DNA of 64,000 bases from Caballeronia pedi (GTDB lineage: Bacteria > Pseudomonadota > Gammaproteobacteria > Burkholderiales > Burkholderiaceae): NCBI RefSeq assembly GCF_001544915.2, contig NZ_FCOE02000028.1, positions 42,125 through 106,124 of the forward strand. Direction: 5' to 3'. The notes under the pieces were generated by a model. The model searched no databases. It was not told the DNA's origin and was given only the letters and a program-made list of their open reading frames with translations. Below are positions 8,670 through 17,448 of this stretch, piece after piece (positions within the stretch are counted from its first letter, which is position 1; each line of letters opens with the position of its first letter). A program made the translations under genes and the position numbers.

Positions 8670-10070
8670 TTACTTCACCTGTGCCGCGCGCTCTTCAGCC
8701 AGCAAGCGCCTGTAATGCGGCAACGCGGTCAGAAGCAGCGTCGCCGCGATCGCAGACGCAATCGCGCACACGATAGCGATCGAATGTCCGACCATCTTCG
8801 GATTCTGGAATACACGATCGGTCAAGAGTGCAATCAGCGTCGGGCCTGCACCGAATCCAACCAGTTGAGCGACGAACGAATAAATGGCGCCGACGGTGCC
8901 ACGCATGCGACTTGGCGCGACGAGTTGCAATGCAGCGGCCATGCAGCCGGTGGGCAGACTGAAGAAGAACACGATGCCAGCTGCCGCGGCTAGCGCACCA
9001 GTCGTTCCCGGTACGAATGGAATGCTCGCGCAACAGAGCATCATCGGAATCATGGCGATCGCGGCGGTGCGCAGCGGAGCATCCTCATAGCCACGTTTCT
9101 CCAATTGACGTGCAACCCAGGGACCGGTCAGCGCGCCGGCAATGCCAAAGACCACAACCAGCCCGCCGAAGCGGAACCCGACCAGCGAAGCCGGCATGCC
9201 ATGCGTGCGAATCAGATAGGAGGGCATCCATGCGGGCATGCCGAGCACGACGATCGCAAGCATGCCGACGCCCAGCAAAATCCTCGCGTAGAACGCGCGG
9301 CGCTGCCAAAGATAGCTGGCCGAAGCGCCAGTCGAGAAGTGCCGCTCGTCTTCGCGCGCGCTCATCACGCTGCTACGTGCGGGTTCGCGCATGGTGAGCA
9401 ATACGACCAGCGCGAAAAGTATCCCGGGCAGCCCGATGATGACGAACGCGAGTTGCCAGGTCTGGAACTGCGTGAGGATCGGAAAGTGCTCGTGAAAAGC
9501 GCGTGCGAATTCGATCACAAAGCCGCCCGCGACAAGCGAGAGCCCGCCGCCGAGCATCGGGCCGAGGATGAAGATGCTCATCGCGCGCGGCATCTTCTTC
9601 GCCGAAAAGCAGTCGGCGATCATCGAGAGCGCGAGCGGGAATACGCACGCTTCGCTGGCGCCGACGCCCAGTCGGGCGAGGAAAAGCCCGCGATACGTAT
9701 CCGCGGTGCCGCACAATGCAGTGAAAACACACCACAGGCAGATGGAGACGAGAAGAAGATTGCGCCGGTTGGTCACATCGACGAGCCGACCGAACAGCGG
9801 CGATGCAGCCAGATAGGCGGCAATGAAAGCGAAGCCCTGAACCAGGCTCAGTTGCGTGTCGGAGATGGCGAGCGAGCGCTTGATCGGTTCGACCAGCAGA
9901 TTGAGAAGCTGTCGATCGATGTAGGCGAGGGAATACGCGAGCGTCAGCATCACCAGTACATACCACGCGCGGCCGCTGTCATGGATGACGTGATCGCGAG
10001 ATAGATGCAAGGGCGTTTGCGCGCTGGCAGCAGCGGCGTCGGACGGCATGTCGTTCATGGCGTTTCTCAT
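8670..10070 (-). CDS. MFS transporter (organic-acid/spinster-like)
   Basis: A major facilitator superfamily permease of about 466 residues with twelve predicted hydrophobic segments. It opens with VMLTLAYSLAYIDRQLLNLL and contains the loop-2/3 motif GRLVDVTNRRNLL, and both six-helix halves are visible. The start is uncertain: ATG 10070 lies very close to a GGAGGA, while ATG 10058 lies further away. The N-terminal 40 residues are hydrophilic and cytoplasmic. It is transcribed divergently from the CitE-like gene at 10325 across a 250-bp region carrying three inverted repeats. It probably imports the substrate of the nearby catabolic genes (inference). Confidence 0.88.
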   Translation of the reverse strand: MRNAMNDMPSDAAAASAQTPLHLSRDHVIHDSGRAWYVLVMLTLAYSLAYIDRQLLNLLVEPIKRSLAISDTQLSLVQGFAFIAAYLAASPLFGRLVDVTNRRNLLLVSICLWCVFTALCGTADTYRGLFLARLGVGASEACVFPLALSMIADCFSAKKMPRAMSIFILGPMLGGGLSLVAGGFVIEFARAFHEHFPILTQFQTWQLAFVIIGLPGILFALVVLLTMREPARSSVMSAREDERHFSTGASASYLWQRRAFYARILLGVGMLAIVVLGMPAWMPSYLIRTHGMPASLVGFRFGGLVVVFGIAGALTGPWVARQLEKRGYEDAPLRTAAIAMIPMMLCCASIPFVPGTTGALAAAAGIVFFFSLPTGCMAAALQLVAPSRMRGTVGAIYSFVAQLVGFGAGPTLIALLTDRVFQNPKMVGHSIAIVCAIASAIAATLLLTALPHYRRLLAEERAAQVK

Positions 10071-10098
10071 TTCTCCTCCGATAAGAGCATTCAAATGT

Positions 10099-10116
10099 AC
10101 CTAATTAATGTTAGGT
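10099..10116. promoter_or_regulatory. Perfect inverted repeat ACCTAA-N6-TTAGGT
   Basis: A 6-bp perfect dyad with 6-bp AT-rich spacer just upstream of the MFS gene start, in the divergent MFS/CitE-like promoter region. It belongs to the group of CTAA/TTAG-based repeats found at several promoters in this window and is a candidate repressor operator. Confidence 0.5.
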
Positions 10117-10143
10117 AGTTTGTGCATTGTTTGAACGGTGTTC

Positions 10144-10160
10144 CATGGGTGTTATCCATG
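10144..10160. promoter_or_regulatory. Inverted repeat CATGG-N7-CCATG
   Basis: A 5-bp dyad with 7-bp spacer in the middle of the divergent MFS/CitE-like intergenic region. Short and possibly by chance. It lies between the two CTAA-type repeats. Confidence 0.25.
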
Positions 10161-10259
10161 AGTCGGGTGCGTCTACTTGTTATCGGCTCGTGCGTAGGAC
10201 TGCATCCGGTCCGATGTCGGTGTAAACCCCAAATGACACCTCCAGATGTGAAGAGGAAA

Positions 10260-10277
10260 CTAACTACCAATCGTTAG
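10260..10277. promoter_or_regulatory. Inverted repeat CTAAC-N8-GTTAG
   Basis: A 5-bp perfect dyad 47 bp before the CitE-like ATG. Its half-site is the same as in the perfect palindrome at 37985-37998. Candidate operator for module A. Confidence 0.45.
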
Positions 10278-10324
10278 GTAAAACCTGACGATGCAGGACG
10301 AGACTCTCTACAGGCCGAGACAGG

Positions 10325-11212
10325 ATGACCACCCAGATGAAACCCATACGCTCCTTCCTCTTCGTTCCGGGCAACAAGCCGACGTGGATCGAAAAGTCCA
10401 TCAATTCCAGGGCCGATGCGCTGATCCTGGATCTGGAGGACAGCGTGCCGCCCGCGCAGAAAGTCGAAGGGCGCGAGATCGTGAAGTCCAAACTGGGCTG
10501 GCTGGCGGAGCAGAAGCAGCGCGTCTGGGTGCGCATCAACCGCAGCGCACACCTGTACGATTTCGAAGACATTCTGGCTATCGTCAGCCCCGTGGTTGAA
10601 GGCATCGTGATTTCCAAGCCCTGCGGGCCGGAAGACATCCACACCGTTTCATCGATGCTCGCCGAAGCCGAGTTTCGCGCCGGCGTGGAAGTGGGTCATA
10701 CGAAGGTGATTCCGCTGCTGGAGACGGCCCGCTCACTGCAACTGGCCTATGAGATCGCCCAGCACGAGCGCGTGCCCGCCATCGTAGGCGCGACGGCCAA
10801 GAACGCCGACGTGGCCCGCGCGCTCAAGACCGTCTGGTCACTCGGCGGTCGCGAGACGCAGTACCTCAAATCACGCATCGTCATGGCCGCGCGCGCCGCG
10901 GGCAAACTGCCGATCGGCGGCGTCTGGCAACAGGTGCACGACCTCGACGGACTCAAGATCTCCGCGGCCAACGACAGGCAACTGGGCATGAGCGGAGAAC
11001 TGGTGCTGCATCCCTCCAACGTCGAGATCGTCAATCAGACCTACAGCCCCGCCGAGGAAGAGGTGGCGTTCTATCAAGGGATGATCGACGCGCTCGACAA
11101 GGCCCAGGCCGAAGGCCGCGCATCGTGCCTCTACGACGGCGAACACATCGACATTGCGCATGCCAAGACGGCGCGCGAAATCATCGAACTCGCGCAGTCG
11201 TTCAACGGCTGA
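10325..11212 (+). CDS. HpcH/HpaI aldolase / CitE-like CoA-ester lyase (module A)
   Basis: A 295-residue TIM-barrel protein of the CitE/malyl-CoA-lyase group, enzymes that cleave or form C-C bonds in beta-hydroxyacyl-CoA compounds such as citramalyl-CoA or malyl-CoA. It shows RSFLFVPGNKPTWIEKS, DALILDLEDSVPP and the metal-ligand Glu133 (PLLETARS). The second metal-ligand segment, normally of the GxxDFxxDLG type, reads VGATAKNADVARAL with Ala158 where Asp is expected, so it is not a standard member. ATG 10337 is an alternative start. It is first in a plus-strand operon followed 31 bp later by a MaoC-type hydratase, the usual partner that makes the lyase substrate. Confidence 0.85.
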   Translation: MTTQMKPIRSFLFVPGNKPTWIEKSINSRADALILDLEDSVPPAQKVEGREIVKSKLGWLAEQKQRVWVRINRSAHLYDFEDILAIVSPVVEGIVISKPCGPEDIHTVSSMLAEAEFRAGVEVGHTKVIPLLETARSLQLAYEIAQHERVPAIVGATAKNADVARALKTVWSLGGRETQYLKSRIVMAARAAGKLPIGGVWQQVHDLDGLKISAANDRQLGMSGELVLHPSNVEIVNQTYSPAEEEVAFYQGMIDALDKAQAEGRASCLYDGEHIDIAHAKTAREIIELAQSFNG

Positions 11213-11243
11213 TTGCTGACCAGAATCCCAGGAGACAAACAAC

Positions 11244-11705
11244 ATGGCTGGCCTTTACTTCGAAGAATTCAAGCCCGGCATGGTCATCGAACATGCCATC
11301 CGCCGCACCGTGACCGAGACCGACAACATCCTGTTCTCGGCCATGACGTACAACTGTGCGCCGCTGCATATCGATGCCGAATACAGCAAGAACACCATGT
11401 ACGGTCAGCGTCTGGTGAACAGCATGTTCCTGCTGGCGCTGGTGGCGGGTATCACCGTGTATGAAACGACACTGGGCACCACGCTGGGCAATCTCGGCTT
11501 TGGCGAGATTGCTTTCCCCAAGCCTACGTTTCATGGCGACACGGTCCGCGTCGAGACGGAGATCGTCGAGACGCGCCTGTCGAAGAGCCGCAAGGACTCG
11601 GGCATCGTGACCTTCAGACACATTGCCCGGAACCAGCGCGACGAGATCGTATGCACCGCTGTTCGCACCGGCCTGATGATGCTGCGTCCCGCCGACAAGG
11701 CTTGA
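11244..11705 (+). CDS. MaoC-like (R)-specific hydratase
   Basis: A 153-residue single hot-dog-fold protein. MaoC hydratases add water across the double bond of 2-enoyl-CoA. The catalytic Asp/His block appears as NCAPLHIDAEYS near residue 50, followed by the YGQRLVNSMFLLALVAGIT helix that packs against the active site. Length is normal for single-domain members. The start at ATG 11244 has an AGGAG 7-8 bp upstream. It sits between the CitE-like lyase and the acyl-CoA dehydrogenase. Mesaconyl-CoA or itaconyl-CoA hydratase is a reasonable guess from this context but is not proved. Confidence 0.87.
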   Translation: MAGLYFEEFKPGMVIEHAIRRTVTETDNILFSAMTYNCAPLHIDAEYSKNTMYGQRLVNSMFLLALVAGITVYETTLGTTLGNLGFGEIAFPKPTFHGDTVRVETEIVETRLSKSRKDSGIVTFRHIARNQRDEIVCTAVRTGLMMLRPADKA

Positions 11706-11731
11706 TTTCATCTTCGGAGAAGGACTAGGTC

Positions 11732-12898
11732 ATGGACTACCAACTCAGCGCCGATCAACACGCCATCGTCGATGCAGCTCAGAAGATCTGTACTGACTTC
11801 CCGCTCGAATACTGGCGCAACAAGGACAAGAACCACGAATTTCCGCACGAGTTCTTTGAAGCCGTCGCGAGCGGAGGGTGGCTCGGCATCTGCATGCCGG
11901 AAGATGTGGGCGGGGCGAATCTGGGCGTGACGGAAGCGGCGCTCTTCATGCGCGCGGTCGCCGAGTGCGGCGGACAGGCGGCGGCGTCCACCATCCACAT
12001 GAATATCTTCGGCCTGCAGCCCGTCGTGCATTTCGGCACGGAGGCGCAGAAAAAGGCCTGGCTGCCGCCTTTTGCGCGAGGCGAAAACAAGGCGTGCTTT
12101 GCAGTGACCGAACCGGACACGGGCCTCGATACCACCAAGCTCAAGGTGACGGCGAAGAAGCAGGCCGATGGCAATTATCTGATTTCGGGCAAGAAGGTTT
12201 TCATCTCGACCGCACAGGTTGCCGATCACATTTTGATCCTCGCGCGGACCACGCCGATCGAACAGGTGAAGAAGCACAGCGAAGGACTGAGCCTGTTCTA
12301 CACGAAGCTCGACCGCGATTACGTCGACATTCGGGAGATCGATAAACTCGGTCGTGCGGCCGTCGATACGAACGAACTGTTCATCGATAACCTGCCGGTG
12401 TCGAAAGACGCGCTGATCGGTGAGGAAGGCAAGGGCCTGAGCTATATCTTCCATGGCATGAATGCCGAGCGCGTGCTGGTCGCGGCGGAGCAGATCGGGA
12501 TCGGCCGCGCCGTGCTCAAGCTGGCGACGCAGTATGCGAAGGAACGCGTGGTGTTCGGCCGGCCGATCGGCAAGAATCAGGGCGTGCAACATCCGCTCGC
12601 GCGCAACTGGGCCGAGCTGGAAGCGGCAAATCACATGATTTTTGCCGCCGCGGATCTGTACGACAAGGGTCTGTCCTGCGGCTCCGAAGCGAACGCCGCG
12701 AAGCTGCTGGCATCGGAGGCCTGCATGAACGCGTGCCAGACGTCGATCCTCACGCATGGCGGCTTCGGTTACGCGAAGGAGTATCACGTGGAGCGGTTCA
12801 TGCGCGAAGCCTGGATCGGCTACATCGCGCCGGTCACCCCGCAACTGATCCTGTCGAACATCGCGGAGCGTAAGCTCGACTTGCCCAAGTCATACTAG
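11732..12898 (+). CDS. Acyl-CoA dehydrogenase (module A)
   Basis: A 388-residue FAD-dependent acyl-CoA dehydrogenase that makes an alpha,beta-double bond and passes electrons to ETF. Family signatures are visible: CFAVTEPDTGLDTTKLK near 122-138, TNELFIDNLPVSKDALIG, and ERVVFGRPIGKNQGVQ. The C-terminal YEGT Glu of the MCAD type is absent (the region reads IGYIAPVTPQ). Glu246 in GMNAERVL is at the position used as base in isovaleryl- and long-chain acyl-CoA dehydrogenases. It is similar in layout to the dehydrogenase at 20278-21450. It follows the MaoC gene by 26 bp. Acid-CoA substrates of C5 size fit the neighbours (inference). Confidence 0.92.
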   Translation: MDYQLSADQHAIVDAAQKICTDFPLEYWRNKDKNHEFPHEFFEAVASGGWLGICMPEDVGGANLGVTEAALFMRAVAECGGQAAASTIHMNIFGLQPVVHFGTEAQKKAWLPPFARGENKACFAVTEPDTGLDTTKLKVTAKKQADGNYLISGKKVFISTAQVADHILILARTTPIEQVKKHSEGLSLFYTKLDRDYVDIREIDKLGRAAVDTNELFIDNLPVSKDALIGEEGKGLSYIFHGMNAERVLVAAEQIGIGRAVLKLATQYAKERVVFGRPIGKNQGVQHPLARNWAELEAANHMIFAAADLYDKGLSCGSEANAAKLLASEACMNACQTSILTHGGFGYAKEYHVERFMREAWIGYIAPVTPQLILSNIAERKLDLPKSY

Positions 12899-13061
12899 GC
12901 ACGGCGGTTCGGGGCATCCCGGGCGTACGAAGAAGAACAATTTGGCGGCAGCCGTTAATCCAACCGTTATCGGTCGCCAATCAGGCAAACGGAAGTCTGT
13001 ATCAGGCGGTCCCGGTGTATACAAGCCAGATTCCGCTTGCATGCGGGTTTAGGAGACAAGC

Positions 13062-14300
13062 ATGTCAGCTGCAAAACCCCTGCAGGGTATTCGTGTTCTC
13101 GATCTGACCGTGGCGTTGGCCGGGCCCTATGGATCACTGCTACTCGGTGGTCTGGGCGCCGAAGTCATTCGCGTCGAATCGCCCGGCGGCAGCGATATCG
13201 CGCGTAGCAACCCGCCTTATGTGGGCAAGGAAGGCATCCACTTCGGTGTCAGGCGCGAGGAAGAGGTTTCGCTAACCATCCTGAATCGCGCACGCAACAA
13301 GAAAAGCATTACGCTCGATCTGAAATCCGAGCAGGGCCTGGCTCTCTTCATGGATTTGGTCAAGGAATGCGACGTCGTCATTGAAAACGCCAGCGAAGGC
13401 GCGACCGCGCGCCTCGGCGTGGACTACGAAAGCGTGCGCAAGGCCAATCCTAAAATCATCTACGCATCGATCAAGGCTTTTGGCGAGCCTAGCCCTTACC
13501 CCAATCTCAAGGGGATGGACATCATCGTGCAGGCGCTGTCCGGCATCATGGACGTGACCGGTGTCGCCGACGGCCCTCCCACGCGATGGGGCCTGCCGAT
13601 CGCCGATCTCGTCGCGCCGTTGTATGCGGTCAATGGCATCCTCGCCGCGCTCATTCATCGCGGCAAGACGGGTGAAGGGCAACGAGTACAGGTCTCGATG
13701 CTCGACTGCCTGTCGTCGATGGTGGCCGAGGAGCACTTCGATGTGTTCCTCGCGAACGGTTATCCGAAGCGCTCGGGCAATTTCCACGATCGCCTGGTGC
13801 CGTTCGGCGTATACGCGACGCTCGATGGTCACGTGGCCATGGTCGCTTTCCAGCCCGACTGGTTCCAGAACCTCATGGAAGCCTTGGGCAAACCCGAGCT
13901 GGCCAAGGATCCGCGCTACGCCACGCGTGGTCCGCGCATGAAGCATGCGGCCGAGATCAACGCCATGATCGAAGAGTGGGCACGGCAGCGCAGCACGGAA
14001 GAGGTCATCCGCGAGTTGCAGGAAAAGCGCGGCGTGCCCGCGGCCCCGGTGCGCTCGCCGCTCGACGTGCTCAAGGACCCGGAATTGCAGGAGCGCGGCG
14101 CCGTGGTCAAACTGCAGCATCCGGGTCTCTCCGATGTCCACGCCATAGGCATGGGACTGCCCATCAGCTTCTCACAAACGCCGGTGCAGTTCGACCAGCC
14201 GGCACAGGAACTCGGCGCATCGAATGAAGAGATTTATCGTGATCTTCTGAAGCTGCCGGACGATCGGCTGCGGCAACTGCGCGACGAAGGAGTGATCTGA
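13062..14300 (+). CDS. CaiB/BaiF family CoA-transferase (first of tandem pair)
   Basis: A 412-residue family III CoA-transferase, which moves CoA between carboxylic acids through an enzyme-bound Asp anhydride. It begins with the family block GIRVLDLTVALAGPYGSLLLGGLGAEVIRVE (residues about 9-39). ITLDLKSEQG and the DYESVRKANPKIIYASIKAFG segment follow. ATG 13062 follows TAGGAGACAAGC, a strong ribosome binding site. A 163-bp gap separates it from the acyl-CoA dehydrogenase and holds a TGTATACA palindrome at 13016-13023, so it may have its own promoter. One base separates its stop from the next CaiB gene. It probably activates the acid substrate of module A. Confidence 0.92.
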   Translation: MSAAKPLQGIRVLDLTVALAGPYGSLLLGGLGAEVIRVESPGGSDIARSNPPYVGKEGIHFGVRREEEVSLTILNRARNKKSITLDLKSEQGLALFMDLVKECDVVIENASEGATARLGVDYESVRKANPKIIYASIKAFGEPSPYPNLKGMDIIVQALSGIMDVTGVADGPPTRWGLPIADLVAPLYAVNGILAALIHRGKTGEGQRVQVSMLDCLSSMVAEEHFDVFLANGYPKRSGNFHDRLVPFGVYATLDGHVAMVAFQPDWFQNLMEALGKPELAKDPRYATRGPRMKHAAEINAMIEEWARQRSTEEVIRELQEKRGVPAAPVRSPLDVLKDPELQERGAVVKLQHPGLSDVHAIGMGLPISFSQTPVQFDQPAQELGASNEEIYRDLLKLPDDRLRQLRDEGVI

Positions 14301-14301
14301 C

Positions 14302-15468
14302 ATGTTCGCCGCATCTTCCCGTGGAGGCCCGCTTGCAGGCGTCAGGGTTGTCGAGATCGCAGGCATCGGTCCCGGGCCGCTGGCGGCGATGTTTCTGGCA
14401 GACCTCGGCGCGACCGTGATCCGTGTCGATCGCAAGGAGCCTTCGGGCCTCGGCGCGCCGCGTCCTGCGCAGTTCGATCTGGGGCTGCGCAATCGCAAGT
14501 CCATCCGCGTCGATCTGAAAGACCCGGACGCCGTAGAGATGGTGCTTGAGTTGATTGCGCAGGCCGACGCGCTGATCGAAGGCTTTCGTCCCGGCGTGAT
14601 GGAACGGCTGGGTCTCGGGCCGGACACGTGTCTCACGCGCAATCCGCGTCTCGTGTACGGCCGTGTGACGGGCTGGGGGCAGGACGGACCGCTCTCGCAG
14701 GTGGCCGGGCACGATCTGAACTACATCTCGATCACGGGAGCCTTGCATGCGATGGGGCGCGCGGGGCAGGCGCCCACGCCGCCGCTCAACGTGCTCGGCG
14801 ACTATGCGGGCGGCGCGTTGTATCTGGCGTTCGGACTGCTCGCGGGCATCATCGAGGCGCGCGGTTCCGGCAAGGGCCAGGTCGTGGACGCCGCGATGGT
14901 GGACGGCGTGGCCTCCATCATGACGGTGACGATGGGTCTTCACGCGGCAGGCATGCTCGGCAAGGAACGTGGCACCAATCTGCTCGATACCGGCGCGCAC
15001 TTCTACGAGGTGTATGAATGCGCCGATGGAAAGTTCGTGAGCGTCGCGCCGATCGAGGGCAAGTTCTACAGGCTCTTGCTTGAAAAGCTCGAGTTACAGG
15101 ACCATCCGCTGCTTCAAAAGCAGATGGATCGCACGCAATGGCCGCAAGCCAAAGCGGTGCTTGCCGCGAAGTTCAAGGAACAGTCGCGCGATGAGTGGAC
15201 GCGGCGCTTCGGGCAACTGGACGTCTGCCTTGCGCCGGTGCTCGACTTCGACGAGGCATCGAGTCATCCACACATCGAGGCGCGCGGAACGTTGATCGAT
15301 CTGGACGGAGTGACGCACCCCGCGCCCGGCCCACGTTTTTCACGAACGCCCGCCGCGCGACCCGAGTCGCCAGCGGCATTGAGCACCGACAACGCCGTCG
15401 ATGCGCTGCGTGGGTGGCTGCCGGACGAACGCATCGAAACTTTGCGCGCGCACGAGACCTTCATCTGA
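14302..15468 (+). CDS. CaiB/BaiF family CoA-transferase (second of tandem pair)
   Basis: A 388-residue family III CoA-transferase of the alpha-methylacyl-CoA racemase-like type. It shows LAGVRVVEIAGIGPGPLAAM, the RNRKSIRVDLKDPDAVEMVL segment, GFRPGVMERLGLGPD, and GRVTGWGQDGPLSQVAGHDLNYI, where the Asp of GHDLNY is the residue aligned with the racemase catalytic Asp. The gene starts one base after the previous CaiB stop, so translation is probably coupled. Epimerisation of a 2-methyl-branched acyl-CoA is therefore as likely as CoA transfer, and it would suit a pathway with a branched substrate. Which of the two is catalysed cannot be decided from sequence. Confidence 0.9.
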   Translation: MFAASSRGGPLAGVRVVEIAGIGPGPLAAMFLADLGATVIRVDRKEPSGLGAPRPAQFDLGLRNRKSIRVDLKDPDAVEMVLELIAQADALIEGFRPGVMERLGLGPDTCLTRNPRLVYGRVTGWGQDGPLSQVAGHDLNYISITGALHAMGRAGQAPTPPLNVLGDYAGGALYLAFGLLAGIIEARGSGKGQVVDAAMVDGVASIMTVTMGLHAAGMLGKERGTNLLDTGAHFYEVYECADGKFVSVAPIEGKFYRLLLEKLELQDHPLLQKQMDRTQWPQAKAVLAAKFKEQSRDEWTRRFGQLDVCLAPVLDFDEASSHPHIEARGTLIDLDGVTHPAPGPRFSRTPAARPESPAALSTDNAVDALRGWLPDERIETLRAHETFI

Positions 15469-15582
15469 GGCATGGTGCATACAAACCCGATCAACCGCCG
15501 GCGCACCGCCGGGCAACTTCGCTCCACGGTTCCAACGCACGTTGAGGGCAGGGAACAGGGAGCAGGCAACGAGCTTACCGAA

Positions 15583-16269
15583 ATGACATCGCATACTTCC
15601 GATCTGACCGCGCTGGATCGCCTCACGCGCGGCCGCTCCACGTGTCGTGCCTACGAACACAAGGCGCTGGATGCCGACCTCATACGCAGCATCGTAGGCA
15701 TGGCGAGTCGCTCGGCTTCCTGGTGCAACGTGCAACCGTGGAAACTGGTCATCACTGAAACCCTGGAGAGCACGGAGCGCTTCCGCGAGGCGCTGATGGA
15801 GCGCGCGCAGAACCATCCGGAAACAGAGTCCGATTTGCCATTTCCGCCGGGCTATAAGGGCATTTACGGCGAGCGGCGGCGCGGGGCGGGCATCGCGCTT
15901 TATTCGTCCCTCGGCATCGGCCCTAAGGATACCGAACGCAGCGCCCAGCAAGCATTCCGCAATTTCCGCATGTTCGATGCGCCGCACGTGGCCATCATCA
16001 CGGTGCCTGCGGAGCTGGGTCCTTATGCGCTCGTGGATGCAGGCGGCTTCGTCTCCTCGTTTCTGCTCGCGGCTTATGCACATGGCGTGGCCACCACGCC
16101 TCAGGGCGCGCTCGCTCGCCACGCGCACTTCGTGCGCGAGTACTTCGGTATCCCCGATACACAGCATATGATTTGCGGCATTTCGTTCGGCTTTGCGCAG
16201 GCCGGACACCCGGTCAACCAGTTTCGCACCACCCGCGCTGGCGTAGACGATCTGGTGCGCTTCACCTGA
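15583..16269 (+). CDS. Nitroreductase family FMN enzyme
   Basis: A 228-residue flavoprotein of the nitroreductase fold, a group that includes NAD(P)H-dependent nitro- and ene-reductases. Visible landmarks are the N-terminal RGRSTCRAYEHKALDADLI with the FMN-phosphate Arg cluster, SRSASWCNVQPWKLVI (the SxxNxQPW-type FMN loop) and ALVDAGGFVSSFLLAAYAHGVAT. The open frame begins at 15472, four bases after the CaiB stop, but the first 37 residues are not domain-like; ATG 15583 is preferred though its ribosome site is weak. It lies in module A between CaiB and CMD genes. Its role in a CoA pathway is unclear. Confidence 0.85.
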   Translation: MTSHTSDLTALDRLTRGRSTCRAYEHKALDADLIRSIVGMASRSASWCNVQPWKLVITETLESTERFREALMERAQNHPETESDLPFPPGYKGIYGERRRGAGIALYSSLGIGPKDTERSAQQAFRNFRMFDAPHVAIITVPAELGPYALVDAGGFVSSFLLAAYAHGVATTPQGALARHAHFVREYFGIPDTQHMICGISFGFAQAGHPVNQFRTTRAGVDDLVRFT

Positions 16270-16280
16270 GCGATGCACGC

Positions 16281-16604
16281 ATGAGCGACACGAATACTGC
16301 AGCCCGGCGACTGCTGGGCGACATCGCGCCCGGTCTGGCGAAACTGACCGACGACGTCCTGTTCGGCCAGATCTGGGAACGCCCGGGACTGTCGAAACGC
16401 GATCGCAGTCTCATCACCTGTGCCGCGCTCGTCGTCACAGGAAAAACCGAGCAGGTGAGCGGGCACTTCCGACGCGCCATCGAGAACGGCGTCACGCGTG
16501 AGGAACTGATCGAACTCATTACGCACCTGGCCTTTTATGGCGGATGGCCCAACGCGGTCAGCGCCGCCGTGCGCGCGAGAGAAGCGCTGGGCGCGAATGA
16601 ATAA
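16281..16604 (+). CDS. Carboxymuconolactone decarboxylase-family (CMD/AhpD-like) small protein
   Basis: A 107-residue all-helical protein of the CMD family. The core reads RDRSLITCAALVVTGKTEQVSGHFRRAIENGVTREEL... , with the family VSGH turn but without the CxxC of AhpD peroxidase-type members, so a redox role of the AhpD kind is unlikely. Members of this type include 4-carboxymuconolactone decarboxylase, yet most small paralogues have no known activity. It starts 12 bp after the nitroreductase and overlaps a possible upstream start of the enoyl-CoA hydratase. Its function in this operon is open. Confidence 0.8.
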   Translation: MSDTNTAARRLLGDIAPGLAKLTDDVLFGQIWERPGLSKRDRSLITCAALVVTGKTEQVSGHFRRAIENGVTREELIELITHLAFYGGWPNAVSAAVRAREALGANE

Positions 16605-16617
16605 CAAGGGGAACATC

Positions 16618-17391
16618 GTGTCACTGCTGATTGACCACCCCGCGCCGCAGGTGCGCCGCTTCACGCTGAATCGCGCCGAGCGCATGAACGCGCTCGATGG
16701 TCCAACCTTGCAGAGTCTCAACGACGCGGTGCGCGACTGTGCTTCGGCTGCCGGCCAAGTCAAGGTGCTGGTGATACGGGGCAGCGGTCGGGCGTTCTGC
16801 GCGGGCAACGACCTCAAATGGCTCGCGAGCGGCGTGCTGGCTGACCGCGCTGCGCACATGCGTCATCAGGATCTGATGCAGGACACCTATGAACGCTTGG
16901 AGTCCGTACCGCAGATCGTGTTGGCGAGCATCAACGGCTATGCCCTCGCGGGAGGCTTCGAGCTGGCGCTGGCCTGCGACGTGATGATCGCCGATGAAGC
17001 GGCTGAACTCGGCGACGAGCATATTCGGCGCAGCCTTCTTCCGAGCGGCGGCAGTTCTCAACGGCTGCCGCGCAAGCTGCGCTTGCAGCGTGCCATGTAC
17101 TATCTCGTCACGGGTCGTCGCATGACGGGACGTGAAGCTGCGGACATGGGGCTGGCTGCCTTGGCTGCTCCCTCTCTGCAACTGGAGAGCATCACGCTCG
17201 AGCTGGCGCAGGAGATCGCCCAAGCCGACGCACTCGCGCTGGCGTCCATGAAGCAGATGGCGCGCCGCGCGATGGAGCTGCCACTCTCCGATGGCCTGCG
17301 CTACGAGCGCTGGATGCAGCATCGCTACCGCACGCAGTCGCCGTCCCTGGAGGCGGGCGTACAGGGCTTTGCCGGCACTACGGGGAGCTGA
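16618..17391 (+). CDS. Enoyl-CoA hydratase/isomerase family protein (crotonase fold)
   Basis: A 257-residue crotonase-fold protein, hydrating or isomerising an enoyl-CoA. It carries FTLNRAERMNALDG at the start, the oxyanion-hole segment FCAGNDLKWLASG and the NGYALAGGFELALACD block. In the region of the second catalytic Glu it reads ELGDEHIRRSLLPSGGSSQRLPRK. GTG 16618, preceded by AAGGGGA, is preferred to ATG 16597, which would overlap the CMD gene. It is the last gene of the plus-strand module A operon and converges on the first IclR gene 57 bp away. Confidence 0.88.
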   Translation: MSLLIDHPAPQVRRFTLNRAERMNALDGPTLQSLNDAVRDCASAAGQVKVLVIRGSGRAFCAGNDLKWLASGVLADRAAHMRHQDLMQDTYERLESVPQIVLASINGYALAGGFELALACDVMIADEAAELGDEHIRRSLLPSGGSSQRLPRKLRLQRAMYYLVTGRRMTGREAADMGLAALAAPSLQLESITLELAQEIAQADALALASMKQMARRAMELPLSDGLRYERWMQHRYRTQSPSLEAGVQGFAGTTGS

Positions 17392-17448
17392 ATCGAACGA
17401 GAACGTTTGATGACGTTCTGTCCGGTATGCCCGGCGAACCCGATTGGA

